Source: Gemmatimonadota bacterium (GTDB lineage: Bacteria > Gemmatimonadota > Gemmatimonadetes > Gemmatimonadales > GWC2-71-9). From it: a stretch of 52,030 nucleotides of DNA. A program made the translations under genes and the position numbers. The stretch is from the NCBI GenBank assembly GCA_029863245.1, contig JAOTVV010000020.1:1-52030 (forward strand), in the 5' to 3' direction. The notes below the pieces were generated by a model that worked only from the letters and a program-made list of their open reading frames with translations, was not told where the DNA came from and searched no databases. This document shows positions 44,992 through 52,030 of this stretch, piece by piece. The number at the start of each line of letters is the position of its first letter. Position 1 is the stretch's first letter.

Positions 44992-45034
44992 TCCGCTGCG
45001 GCTCCGCACGCTTCAGACCGGCGGCGAGGCCTCC

Positions 45035-46288
45035 TCAATACGGCACGCTCGTCACGTGGATCGTCTCGTCGAGCAGGAGCGCCGAGAGTATCTCGCCTTG
45101 CTCGATACGTTGGCGGTCTTCCGGGACGATCAGCAGCGCGTGGGCTCTGGCCATCGAGGTCAGGATCCCGGATCCTTGGGCTCCAGTCAACCGAGCAGTG
45201 AGCTCACCATCGTCAACCGAAAGCGTCACGCGCAGAAAGTGCTGCAGCTGTGCCTGTGTCACGATCGGCTCCCCGACCCGTACGGGCGTGGTGCGCCGAA
45301 ACAGCTGCGTATGTCCCATGAGCTTCCGGATCGCCGGCCGGACGAACAGCTCGAACGTGACCATTGTGCTCACGGGATTGCCAGGGAGGCCGATCCAGGG
45401 AGTGCCGCCGATCATGCCGAACCCCACGGGTGCGCCGGGCCGCATGCGGAGCCGCCAGAACCGACACGCCGCCCCGCTCCCCTCGAGTATTCGTCGTAGG
45501 TAATCGTGCTCCCCGACGCTCATTCCACCTGAGGTGACCAGCAGAGCCGACCCGTGGGCGTCGGCGAGTCGCTTGCGGGTCTCATCGAGGTCGTCCTTCA
45601 CGATCCCCAGATCGAGCACCTCGGCTCCTGCCATTCGTGCCATTGCCGCCATCGTGTAGTTGTTCGACGAAGCGATCTTCCGTCCACTCAGGATGGCGTC
45701 CCGCTCGTTCAGATCGGCAAGCTCGTCTCCGGAGGAGAGGATCGCGATCGTCGGTCGCCGATGCACCTCGACGGACGGCGTGGCCACGGACGCAAGCACA
45801 CCGATCTGCGCCGGACCGACCACGGTCCCACGCTCGAGCACAACCGAGCCACGGAGGATGTCCTCCCCGCGCCTGCGCACGTTGCGTCCCACGTCACGGA
45901 CGTCGTCGACGCGTACCTTGGCGGTCTCGATTGCCGTGGTGTCTTCCTGCCGGATCACACAGTCCGCCCCGTCCGGAATTGGCGCGCCAGTGAAGATGCG
46001 TGCGCATTCGCCGGATCCAATGGCCCGCCGCCCGAACGCGCCCGCTGGAATGTGGTCGACGATGTGGAGGATGACCCCGTCGGTCCCCACGTCGGAGGCG
46101 CGCACCGCATAGCCGTCCATCGCCGAATTGTCCCAGTGGGGGAGGTCGATGGGGCTCGAGATGGCCCGAGCCAGGACTAGGCCGATGGCCTCGGTGATCG
46201 ACACGGTCTCGGTTGGCAGCGGGCGTATCTCGCGGAGGACCGCCTCGGTGGCGTCGGTAGGCGTGAGACCGATTCGGGGAGGGGTCAT
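45035..46288 (-). CDS. moeA: molybdopterin molybdenumtransferase MoeA
   Basis: 417 residues from ATG 46288; longer readings run over the mobA gene. PHWDNSAMDGYAVRASD is the MoeA N-terminal signature. The MPT-binding domain has LVTSGGMSVGEHDYL, and IGGTPWIGLPGNPVSTM follows. The enzyme inserts molybdate (or tungstate) into adenylylated molybdopterin. mobA lies ten bases upstream in the same operon, and a tungstate-type transporter is in the same block. Confidence 0.94.
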   Translation of the reverse strand: MTPPRIGLTPTDATEAVLREIRPLPTETVSITEAIGLVLARAISSPIDLPHWDNSAMDGYAVRASDVGTDGVILHIVDHIPAGAFGRRAIGSGECARIFTGAPIPDGADCVIRQEDTTAIETAKVRVDDVRDVGRNVRRRGEDILRGSVVLERGTVVGPAQIGVLASVATPSVEVHRRPTIAILSSGDELADLNERDAILSGRKIASSNNYTMAAMARMAGAEVLDLGIVKDDLDETRKRLADAHGSALLVTSGGMSVGEHDYLRRILEGSGAACRFWRLRMRPGAPVGFGMIGGTPWIGLPGNPVSTMVTFELFVRPAIRKLMGHTQLFRRTTPVRVGEPIVTQAQLQHFLRVTLSVDDGELTARLTGAQGSGILTSMARAHALLIVPEDRQRIEQGEILSALLLDETIHVTSVPY

Positions 46289-46298
46289 CGACGTGCGG

Positions 46299-46910
46299 CT
46301 ACGGTCGACCCGATGACTGCGCGGCCAGGATGCGCTCGGCGCGTGTGAGGTCGTCCGGGGTGTTGACGTTGAAGAACAGGTGTTCCGGTTCGCCGAACCG
46401 CCGCACCGTGTCGAGAGACAGGGTGCCGGCGCGCACGTCGCTGTAGAACGCGTTTGCCTCGAGACGCCCGGCCGTGAGGCAGGAGCGAATGGCATCGGCG
46501 CAGGTCGGTGCGTACACGCCACACATTGGCTCGAGGCCGCGGGGACCGGTGCTTTCCGGAATGAACGCCTCGTACTCGCCTCGGTCCTGTATCAGAGCGC
46601 GAAGCAGCGGCGCGGTGACGAATGGCATGTCCCACGCCAGCACCAGGACTGGGGACGGCTCGAATGACACAGCCGTATACAGACCCGAGAGGCTCGCTCG
46701 ATAGGGAAGGGTGTCGGCGACGATCTCGAGGTCGGGCTGCCACGCGGCGGCCCCGGGGTCGTTGGCGATGAGGAGCGGGGGCCGACCGCAGGCCTGCGTC
46801 AACGTGTCGACAGCGCGGTCGAGAAGCGTGCGGCCCCCGAGGTCGACGAGCCCCTTGGGTCGGCTGCCGAACCGGGTTGACGCGCCGCCGGCGAGGACAG
46901 CGCTCCGCAT
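46299..46910 (-). CDS. mobA: molybdenum cofactor guanylyltransferase MobA
   Basis: 203 residues. AVLAGGASTRFGSRPKGL (4-21) is the nucleotide-binding loop, LAWDMPFV the metal site, and FFNVNTPDDLTRAERIL the conserved end. It adds GMP to Mo-molybdopterin, forming the bis-MGD cofactor of DMSO-reductase-family enzymes. Their presence elsewhere in the genome is implied. It lies three bases after the barrel-like gene and directly before moeA. Confidence 0.92.
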   Translation of the reverse strand: MRSAVLAGGASTRFGSRPKGLVDLGGRTLLDRAVDTLTQACGRPPLLIANDPGAAAWQPDLEIVADTLPYRASLSGLYTAVSFEPSPVLVLAWDMPFVTAPLLRALIQDRGEYEAFIPESTGPRGLEPMCGVYAPTCADAIRSCLTAGRLEANAFYSDVRAGTLSLDTVRRFGEPEHLFFNVNTPDDLTRAERILAAQSSGRP

Positions 46911-46913
46911 GGC

Positions 46914-47747
46914 CTAGTAGCGCCGGCCGCGCTGTCGCTCGAGCACGATGTCGATCCCAAACACCAACGCGGGGGCGTGCGACAGGAACGATTCCGTCGT
47001 CACCCTCGCCCGGTCATCGGCCGGGCCGGTCAGGCGTTTGAGAACCAGGAGGTGGTCGCGGATCTCCGCCCGGAGGTGATAGCCCGGTGCCACGGCGAAC
47101 ATCACGCCAGCCGCCACGGCCAACATCGGTGTAACCGAGGTGCGGCTCTCGTCGTCGATCACCGCGCGCTCGCGGACCACCACGGAGCCATTCGTCAGAA
47201 CCTCATTGTACCGACCGGCCACCTCGATCAGGCTAGAGCTTCGCATCGACACTCCGCCCTGCGCCCGCACGTATGGCGTGACGGCGCTTCGCGAGGCCAG
47301 GCGATAGGCAGCTCCCAGTGTGAACCCAACGTTCGAGACGGTGCGCACCCGTCGCGTGACGTCGTTGCAGACCTGGGCGTTGCGCTGCTGCACGTCAGCG
47401 TTCTGGAACAACAGGGTGCAGTCGTCGTCGATCCGGAGCCCGAGGTACACGGCCTCTGCCGTGAGGCCGAAATGCGAGGACTGGTAGATCGTGGCGTTGA
47501 GGCCGGCTATGGGGGCGGTGGTCAGCCGGCGACGGAGGCGAATCGTATCCCACTGCGCGGGGCCGAAGACCAGCAGAAAGGGCTGTGCCGGGATGTCCCA
47601 GAGATTGCCGCCGTTGACCACGCCGCCGAAGATGGAGAAGATGAGGCGCGGCTCCGGTCGCGTCTGCGATTCGAGGGCTGCGGGCGCACCGCCGCCAAGG
47701 ACGGCTGCGATCACCAGTGCCCTCGCCCACCGCGTGCACGCGGTCAC
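46914..47747 (-). CDS. hypothetical outer-membrane-barrel-like protein
   Basis: 277 residues from a GTG in a GTGA overlap with the PTPS-like gene. A signal peptide (about 1-28, ALVIAAVLGGGAPAALE) precedes strands such as GLNATIYQSSHFGLTAEAVYLGL and VGFTLGAAYRLASRSAVTPYVRAQGGVS (short motifs: GLTAEAVYLGL, TPYVRAQGG). The end is aromatic (GRRY). It reads like a small outer-membrane beta-barrel of the type common in environmental Gram-negatives. No family recognised; the link to the cofactor genes is by operon only. Confidence 0.6.
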   Translation of the reverse strand: MTACTRWARALVIAAVLGGGAPAALESQTRPEPRLIFSIFGGVVNGGNLWDIPAQPFLLVFGPAQWDTIRLRRRLTTAPIAGLNATIYQSSHFGLTAEAVYLGLRIDDDCTLLFQNADVQQRNAQVCNDVTRRVRTVSNVGFTLGAAYRLASRSAVTPYVRAQGGVSMRSSSLIEVAGRYNEVLTNGSVVVRERAVIDDESRTSVTPMLAVAAGVMFAVAPGYHLRAEIRDHLLVLKRLTGPADDRARVTTESFLSHAPALVFGIDIVLERQRGRRY

Positions 47748-48178
47748 GGGCGCTCCTCCTCTCCCAGGTACTCGGCAAACAGGTGTGGCTCCTCCTGCAC
47801 CCGGACACGTTCCAGCCGCACGCCCGTCGGGAGCCGTTGGGCGAGGTGCCTCCAGATGGTCACGGCGAGCGCCTCCCCGGTGGGGACGAGCCCGCCCGGC
47901 CCGAACTCCGGTACTTCGTGGTTGATGAAGCGATGATCGAACCGGGCCGTGATCTCGTTCTCGAGAATCGCATCCAGTTGCCGGAGATCCATGACCATGC
48001 CCGTTTCGCGGTCCAGCGGTCCGGCCACCGTGACATGGCACTCGTAGGAGTGACCGTGTCCGTGCTCGCCTGCGCAGTCGCCGAACACTTCACGGTTCTT
48101 CTCGTCCGACCACTCCGAACGGAAGTATCGGTGAGCGGCGGCAAAGGGAACGATGCGAGTCAGGCGGACGAGTGTCAT
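47744..48178 (-). CDS. 6-pyruvoyl-tetrahydropterin synthase / QueD-family protein
   Basis: 144 residues. The zinc and catalytic residues are present: His16 in PFAAAHRYF, Cys35 and the HGHGHSYECHV block (39-49) with zinc histidines 41 and 43, and FDHRFINHEVPEF with the second active-site His. The glutamate late in the chain (VRVQEEPHLFAEY) binds the pterin. QueD makes 6-carboxy-tetrahydropterin for queuosine/7-deazaguanine; PTPS makes biopterin. No other queuosine gene is here, and its setting among molybdopterin genes leaves the real substrate open. Confidence 0.86.
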   Translation of the reverse strand: MTLVRLTRIVPFAAAHRYFRSEWSDEKNREVFGDCAGEHGHGHSYECHVTVAGPLDRETGMVMDLRQLDAILENEITARFDHRFINHEVPEFGPGGLVPTGEALAVTIWRHLAQRLPTGVRLERVRVQEEPHLFAEYLGEEERP

Positions 48179-48199
48179 ATGGCGGAATGTACAGTTGCG

Positions 48200-49195
48200 T
48201 CAGAAGACCCGCACGGCCAGCGCCTTGACGGCGAGTACGACGGTGGCGCCGACCTGGATGTCGAGCTCCTTGAGCGCGGATGGGGTAATGCGGGCCGCGA
48301 GATCCACCCCGACATCGACGATGATCGTGACGCGATCGCGATCGTGCTCGCTGATGCGAACCACTCGACCGGAGAATTCATTTCGGGCGCTGGATTGGAG
48401 CGGGGTATTGCTCACCAGCACCTCGTCGGCCGGAATGGCCAGCGTGACCGGCCCCACTCGGTCCGTCACGACGCGGATGTCGAGCGGTCCGACCCGTGCC
48501 GTCTTGGAGCCGCCTCCGTCGGGCAGGACCGTGCGAAAGAGGTTCTCCGGCGTGACGAGCCCGGTGCGACCGTCGGCGAGCGCCACGAGATGGTCCGACC
48601 AACGATAGGCGTCCTCGAGTTGGTGGGACGCGAAGCACACGGCGGCACCCCGCGACCGTTCCTCGTCGAGCACCTGGTACAGCCGTGTGCTGGTTGCTCG
48701 ATCCGCTGCGCTCGCCGGCTCATCCAGGAGCAGGACCGCCGGCTCCAGCGCCAGCGCTCGCGCGATCGCGACCCGCTGGGCTTCACCGTTGCTGAGTTGG
48801 TCGGCGCGCCGCTGCGCGAGGTCGCTAGCCAGGACACGCTCGAGGGCTTGGCGGGCGCGGCCGGTGCCTTCGGTTCTGCGAATCCCGTGCAGCGAGAGCG
48901 CGTACGCCATGTTCTCCTGCACGGTTCCAGCAAAGAGATACGGCGTTTGCTCCACGAGCGTCACGCGCCGACGTGCGCGTCGGCGCTCTGCTGGTGTACG
49001 AATCGGGGCGCCATCGAGTCGCAAGATGCCCGCACGGGGCGTCTCCAGAAAGGCCAAAACGCGCAGCAGCGTGCTCTTGCCCGACCCGTTGGGTCCGACG
49101 ACGGCCGTGACCGTTCCCGTCTGAATCGTGAAGGTGTCGACCGCCAGTACGTTCCGGCGACCGTACCCGTGCTCCAGATCGCGTACCTCAAGCAT
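48200..49195 (-). CDS. tupC: ABC transporter ATP-binding protein, tungstate/molybdate type, with TOBE domain
   Basis: 331 residues. Walker A is GPNGSGKST (34-42), the signature is LSNGEAQRVAIARAL (a slight variant of LSGGQ), Walker B VLLLDEPAS. The C-terminal 65 residues (about 265-331) form an oxyanion-sensing TOBE/MOP domain, as in ModC and TupC. The ATP-binding protein overlaps the permease gene by eight bases. With a TupB-like permease, tungstate is the favoured ion; molybdate remains possible. Confidence 0.85.
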   Translation of the reverse strand: MLEVRDLEHGYGRRNVLAVDTFTIQTGTVTAVVGPNGSGKSTLLRVLAFLETPRAGILRLDGAPIRTPAERRRARRRVTLVEQTPYLFAGTVQENMAYALSLHGIRRTEGTGRARQALERVLASDLAQRRADQLSNGEAQRVAIARALALEPAVLLLDEPASAADRATSTRLYQVLDEERSRGAAVCFASHQLEDAYRWSDHLVALADGRTGLVTPENLFRTVLPDGGGSKTARVGPLDIRVVTDRVGPVTLAIPADEVLVSNTPLQSSARNEFSGRVVRISEHDRDRVTIIVDVGVDLAARITPSALKELDIQVGATVVLAVKALAVRVF

Positions 49196-49883
49196 CGCCG
49201 CGCCCCTGGAGGAGCTGAAGGATGACGTTCACCGTCAGCGCCAGGGCCAAGAGAACGAGGCCCAAGGCCATGGCAAGCGCGAAGTCGCCCTGCGACGTGG
49301 CGAGCGCGACCGCCGTGGTGAGCGTGCGAGTGTAGTGCCGGATGTTGCCTCCCACGATCATGGCGGCACCTACCTCGGCCAGCACCCGGCCGAAGGCGAC
49401 CGTGACGGCGGTGAGAAGTGCGAACCGCGCAGCGCTGGCCACGGCGAGATGCGCGCGCAACGGGGTCGCCCCGAGGGTGAGGGCCGTCCGTCGCACGCGG
49501 GGATCGATGCCTTGGACGGCCGCCGCCGTGAGCGCTGCCGCGATTGGGGCGGCCAGGATCACCTCCGCGATGACGATGGCCCACCACGTGTAGAGCAGCT
49601 CGAGTCCACCGAACGGTCCGCGTCGGGCAAGGAGCCCCCAAATGACCAAGCCGACCACCACCGTGGGGAACGCGAGCATCGTGTTGAGCGCCGTGATGGC
49701 CGCACGACGTCCCCAGAAGCGTGTGGTTCCCACAACGAAGCCGACCGGCACACCGACGCCGCAGGCCAGGATGGTGGAGGTCACCGCGACACGGAGGGAG
49801 AGGGCTGTGATGTCGACGACATCGGGGTCGCCGCCGAGGATGAGCTCGGCGCCGCGCCGAAGACCGTCCCAGAGCAGTTCCAA
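49188..49883 (-). CDS. tupB: ABC transporter permease, tungstate type
   Basis: 231 residues, TTG start (no better start keeps the first helix). Five or six membrane helices. The sequence FGRVLAEVGAAMIVGGNIRHYTRTLTTAVAL (key: EVGAAMIVGGNI and TRTLTTA) is the pattern of TupB permeases. The EAA-like loop ALTLGATPLRAHLAVA meets the ATPase. No substrate-binding protein is encoded beside it; the gene three bases upstream is a barrel-like protein. Confidence 0.85.
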   Translation of the reverse strand: MELLWDGLRRGAELILGGDPDVVDITALSLRVAVTSTILACGVGVPVGFVVGTTRFWGRRAAITALNTMLAFPTVVVGLVIWGLLARRGPFGGLELLYTWWAIVIAEVILAAPIAAALTAAAVQGIDPRVRRTALTLGATPLRAHLAVASAARFALLTAVTVAFGRVLAEVGAAMIVGGNIRHYTRTLTTAVALATSQGDFALAMALGLVLLALALTVNVILQLLQGRGDA

Positions 49884-49886
49884 CGG

Positions 49887-50621
49887 CTACCGACCGAAGG
49901 CCCAACCCACCGACACGAGGAACATCGGGTTGTGCGTCCACTGCGTGGGCTTGTTGAACCGCGCGTCCAGCACCGGATCGTCGTCCAGCGCGTTCGCGGG
50001 CGGGTCGAAGAACTGGTTGGGGTAGGTGAGCCGCCAGATCACGTCACGGGCCTCGAACCGAAGGCTGATCCGCTCGATTGGAAACCAGCGAAACCCGATC
50101 TGCGGGCCTACGAGGAACTTGGTGGAGAACTTGAATACGCTGAGCGTGTCTGCCGCCGGCACGTCGCCGCCCAGGGCGAGGCCGAGAGACGCCCCGGCAT
50201 ACGGAGCGAAGCCGTACCACGTCTTGGCACCGGTCAACACCAGGTTGAGTCCCGCATCGACCATGATGATGGACTGCTTGGCGGTACCGAGGACGCGGGC
50301 ATCCGGCGCCTGACTCGGATCGAGGAGGAGGCGATCGAAGTCGCCGACGTTGACCCCGAGCTGCACCGCACCGGGCCCGGCAAGGTGCAAGTCGAACCGC
50401 ATCCCGCCAAAGCGCCCGCGCGCTGGCCCGACCTCGACCTTGCCGCCGGTGCCCCACGAGTACCCACCGGTCAGGGAGACCTGGTACTTTGAACGCAGGT
50501 CGCGGTACGGTGAGGAACCCGGAGGGTGCCCAACCTGCGCGTGACCCGAAGGCGCCGTCGCCGAGATTGACACAATGGCGACGATGGCACTGCGCAGGAG
50601 GTGCCGGGAACAGTTTGACAT
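49887..50621 (-). CDS. hypothetical exported beta-barrel-like protein
   Basis: 244 residues with a signal peptide (about 1-28, ending SGHAQ). The mature part has short strand-like runs: KYQVSLTGGYSWGTGG, VQLGVNVGDFD, KFLVGPQIGFRWFPIE, RISLRFEARDVIWRL, FLVSVGWAFGR. It looks like a small outer-membrane barrel. It is the first gene of the minus-strand block; its ATG overlaps the -35 box of the divergent SH3-protein promoter. Not the substrate-binding subunit of the tungstate system, as it lacks that fold. Confidence 0.6.
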   Translation of the reverse strand: MSNCSRHLLRSAIVAIVSISATAPSGHAQVGHPPGSSPYRDLRSKYQVSLTGGYSWGTGGKVEVGPARGRFGGMRFDLHLAGPGAVQLGVNVGDFDRLLLDPSQAPDARVLGTAKQSIIMVDAGLNLVLTGAKTWYGFAPYAGASLGLALGGDVPAADTLSVFKFSTKFLVGPQIGFRWFPIERISLRFEARDVIWRLTYPNQFFDPPANALDDDPVLDARFNKPTQWTHNPMFLVSVGWAFGR

Positions 50622-50643
50622 GAAACCAGGGGGCTCCTACAAT
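50615..50643 (+). promoter_or_regulatory. near-perfect sigma-70 promoter
   Basis: TTGACA (50615-50620) and TACAAT (50638-50643) are 17 bases apart: a full -35 match and five of six at -10. Transcription should begin near 50650, so the message starts within about ten bases of ATG 50660. The -35 box overlaps the start codon of the divergent gene. This is by far the strongest promoter-like signal in the window. Confidence 0.75.
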
Positions 50644-50659
50644 CGTCGTGAGAGTGAGA

Positions 50660-51700
50660 ATGAGGCAATCTAGCCACCTCCTGTCGGCACTACCAGCCTG
50701 TGTCGTGATCGTCGCACTGCTCTGCGGCGGCACGGCCGAACGCCTGGAAGCGCAAAACCGCTATCGCGTGATGCGCACCGAGAATTTCCGCCGCGAGCCG
50801 ACGGGCACGGCGCCGCTCCTCGCCACCGTGAATGCGGGTGTGGAGATGCGAGCCGAGTCGGTCGACGGGCGGTGGGTGCAGGTCGTGCTCGAAGGCTGGA
50901 TCTGGGCGCGGTCCATGGAGGAGACCAACCGCGAGGGGTACGACCTGATCGTCGCGGCCCGCGACGGCGAGAATCTCCGAACCGAGCCGAATGGCCGCAT
51001 TCTGGCCCGGGCGTCCGCCGGCGCGCTGTTCGAGGAGGCCGAGCGGCAGCCGGGGTGGGTGCGCGTGCGACGAGTGGGATGGATGTTCGGCCCGTCCCTG
51101 GAACAGCTCGGGGGCGCACCCGCCGCGCAACGTAGGGCAGACCCTCCGCGTGCGGTCCCTCCTGTGGCCTTGCCGGCCGAGCCGGTGCTGGACCGGGCGG
51201 TGACCGCCGATCGCACCTCGCTGCATCGAGCTCCCGGTGGTGATTCCGCAGGCGTGCTGCCTCCGGATGCCCCGGTACGGATAATCGCCCGGTCCGGGGA
51301 GTGGGTGCGGGTGCAGTTCGAGGCCTGGGCGCGCGAAACGGATCTCCGTCCCTCGACTCCGGGGGTCCTGGTCGGGGTTACCGGCGCCGAGGTGCGCGCC
51401 CGCCCCGCCGAGTTTCAGGGGAAGCTCGTGCAGTGGATTGTCCAGTTCATCGCGGTCCAGGATGCCGACGAGGTCCGCCGTGATATCCCAACCGGACAGC
51501 GATACATGTTGGCCCGTGGCCCACTCCCGGAGACCGGGTTCGCGTACGTCGTTTTGACGGACGAGCAGGTGGGACAGTTGGCGAAGATGGAGCCACTGAC
51601 GGAGTTGGTCATCGTGGGGCAGGTTCGCACCGGCCGGTCACACTACCTGGGCAATCCGATTCTGTCGCTGGTGGAGATGGCCCGCCGGCGGGACAAGTGA
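50660..51700 (+). CDS. exported SH3-like repeat protein
   Basis: 346 residues from ATG 50660. The GTG 12 bases earlier lies upstream of the predicted transcription start, so the ATG is preferred. A signal peptide (about 1-32) leads into repeated SH3b-like units: ENFRREPTGTAPLLATVNAG, GENLRTEPNGRILARASAG, DRTSLHRAPGGDSAGVLPPDA (each starting xLRxxP-like and ending in WVRV/WVQV with E-x-W(I/A)). The last 120 residues (from about 230) form another domain with ARPAEFQGKLVQWIVQF. SH3b units bind cell-wall peptides or act as protein linkers; substrate unknown. Confidence 0.75.
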   Translation: MRQSSHLLSALPACVVIVALLCGGTAERLEAQNRYRVMRTENFRREPTGTAPLLATVNAGVEMRAESVDGRWVQVVLEGWIWARSMEETNREGYDLIVAARDGENLRTEPNGRILARASAGALFEEAERQPGWVRVRRVGWMFGPSLEQLGGAPAAQRRADPPRAVPPVALPAEPVLDRAVTADRTSLHRAPGGDSAGVLPPDAPVRIIARSGEWVRVQFEAWARETDLRPSTPGVLVGVTGAEVRARPAEFQGKLVQWIVQFIAVQDADEVRRDIPTGQRYMLARGPLPETGFAYVVLTDEQVGQLAKMEPLTELVIVGQVRTGRSHYLGNPILSLVEMARRRDK

Positions 51701-51710
51701 GAGACGATCC

Positions 51711-52030
51711 ATGAATGAGAATCTGAAGGCGAAGATCTCGGGCAGGCTCGATGCACTGCCTGACGACATCGGACGGCAGGTGCTCGACTACTTGGAGTTC
51801 CTGGACTCCAAGTACAACAAGAGCCGGCGTGCCACGTCCACGGTACAGCGTTTGGCCGAAAATCTCGAGGATCGGCTGGGTACCGTGCGGATTGCGGATG
51901 CGGCGGCGAAGGGTGGAGCACAGGTGCTGGAAGCGGCGGGGCGCTTGATGGAAGGGCTTGCGGCTGCGAGCCGTGTGGTGGCCGAGGAGCTCGAACCTGC
52001 CGCCCCCTCGTCAGGGGAGGAGAAGGCGCC
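51711..52030 (+). CDS. hypothetical protein (partial, C-terminus off the window)
   Basis: 106 codons are open to the right edge. ATG ten bases after the SH3-protein stop, so probably in the same operon. The N-terminal LPDDIGRQVLDYLEFLDSKY resembles DUF2281-type helices (LPxxxxxxVLDYLEFL); the rest is alanine-rich and helical (VRIADAAAKGGAQVLEAAGR). No signal peptide. Function unknown. Confidence 0.6.
   Translation, partial: MNENLKAKISGRLDALPDDIGRQVLDYLEFLDSKYNKSRRATSTVQRLAENLEDRLGTVRIADAAAKGGAQVLEAAGRLMEGLAAASRVVAEELEPAAPSSGEEKA

Overview
This window is GC-rich and very densely coded. It holds about 56 protein genes, no gap reaches 300 bases, and many neighbouring genes overlap by 1-13 bases. 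I see no rRNA, tRNA, CRISPR array, insertion sequence or phage gene, so it reads as ordinary chromosome. Gram-negative features (lipoproteins, outer-membrane barrels, Tat and Sec signals), the mix of GTG/TTG starts and the gene content fit an aerobic or facultative environmental bacterium, perhaps a Gemmatimonadota-type lineage. The phylum is inferred from general character only, with no marker-gene comparison.

Layout. 1-5.0 kb (minus): a tightly overlapped operon of MoxR AAA+ ATPase, C39-like cysteine peptidase, RimK-type ATP-grasp ligase, GCS2-type glutamate ligase and N-formylglutamate-amidohydrolase-like enzyme. It looks like a make-and-break system for gamma-glutamyl/amide bonds, product unknown, and is the best candidate here for undescribed biology. 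5.1-8.2 kb (plus): ATP synthase atpZ-atpI-atpB-atpE-atpF-atpH, i.e. Fo plus delta, ending at a terminator-like hairpin without the F1 genes. 8.3-12.3 kb: a beta-hydroxyacid dehydrogenase, then a minus-strand TPM / NTase-like / LemA trio and a PflX-type radical SAM protein. 12.5-24.9 kb (plus): an M1 aminopeptidase apparently fused to an outer-membrane barrel, a four-cluster ferredoxin, a cupin plus sugar-nucleotidyltransferase, a YtxJ-like thiol protein, an amidase, an asparaginase-family enzyme, a DUF885 hydrolase, an MFS transporter, and a cory-CC-star/ArsA pair.

25.0-43.0 kb (plus): CstA, an SDR, enoyl-CoA hydratase, a lipoprotein, an isocitrate-dehydrogenase-like enzyme, a metallophosphoesterase, a SprT-like protein, glutaryl-CoA-type acyl-CoA dehydrogenase, a GlsB/YeaQ membrane protein, a PQQ-type sugar dehydrogenase lipoprotein, an MFS transporter, ligA-polX, a CDGSH protein, CorA and etfBA. 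43.0-50.6 kb (minus): an EtfD-like Fe-S membrane oxidoreductase facing etfBA, then a molybdenum/tungsten cofactor block (moeA, mobA, a barrel protein, a PTPS/QueD homologue, and tungstate-type ABC ATPase and permease). 50.65 kb to the end (plus): an SH3-repeat protein behind a near-perfect sigma-70 promoter, and a partial gene.

How the parts fit: acyl-CoA dehydrogenase, hydratase and SDR feed electrons to EtfAB, which the EtfD-like protein can pass to quinone, while the Fo genes serve the resulting proton gradient. The secreted or surface peptidases, amidase and asparaginase together with CstA and the MFS carriers suggest growth on peptides and organic acids.
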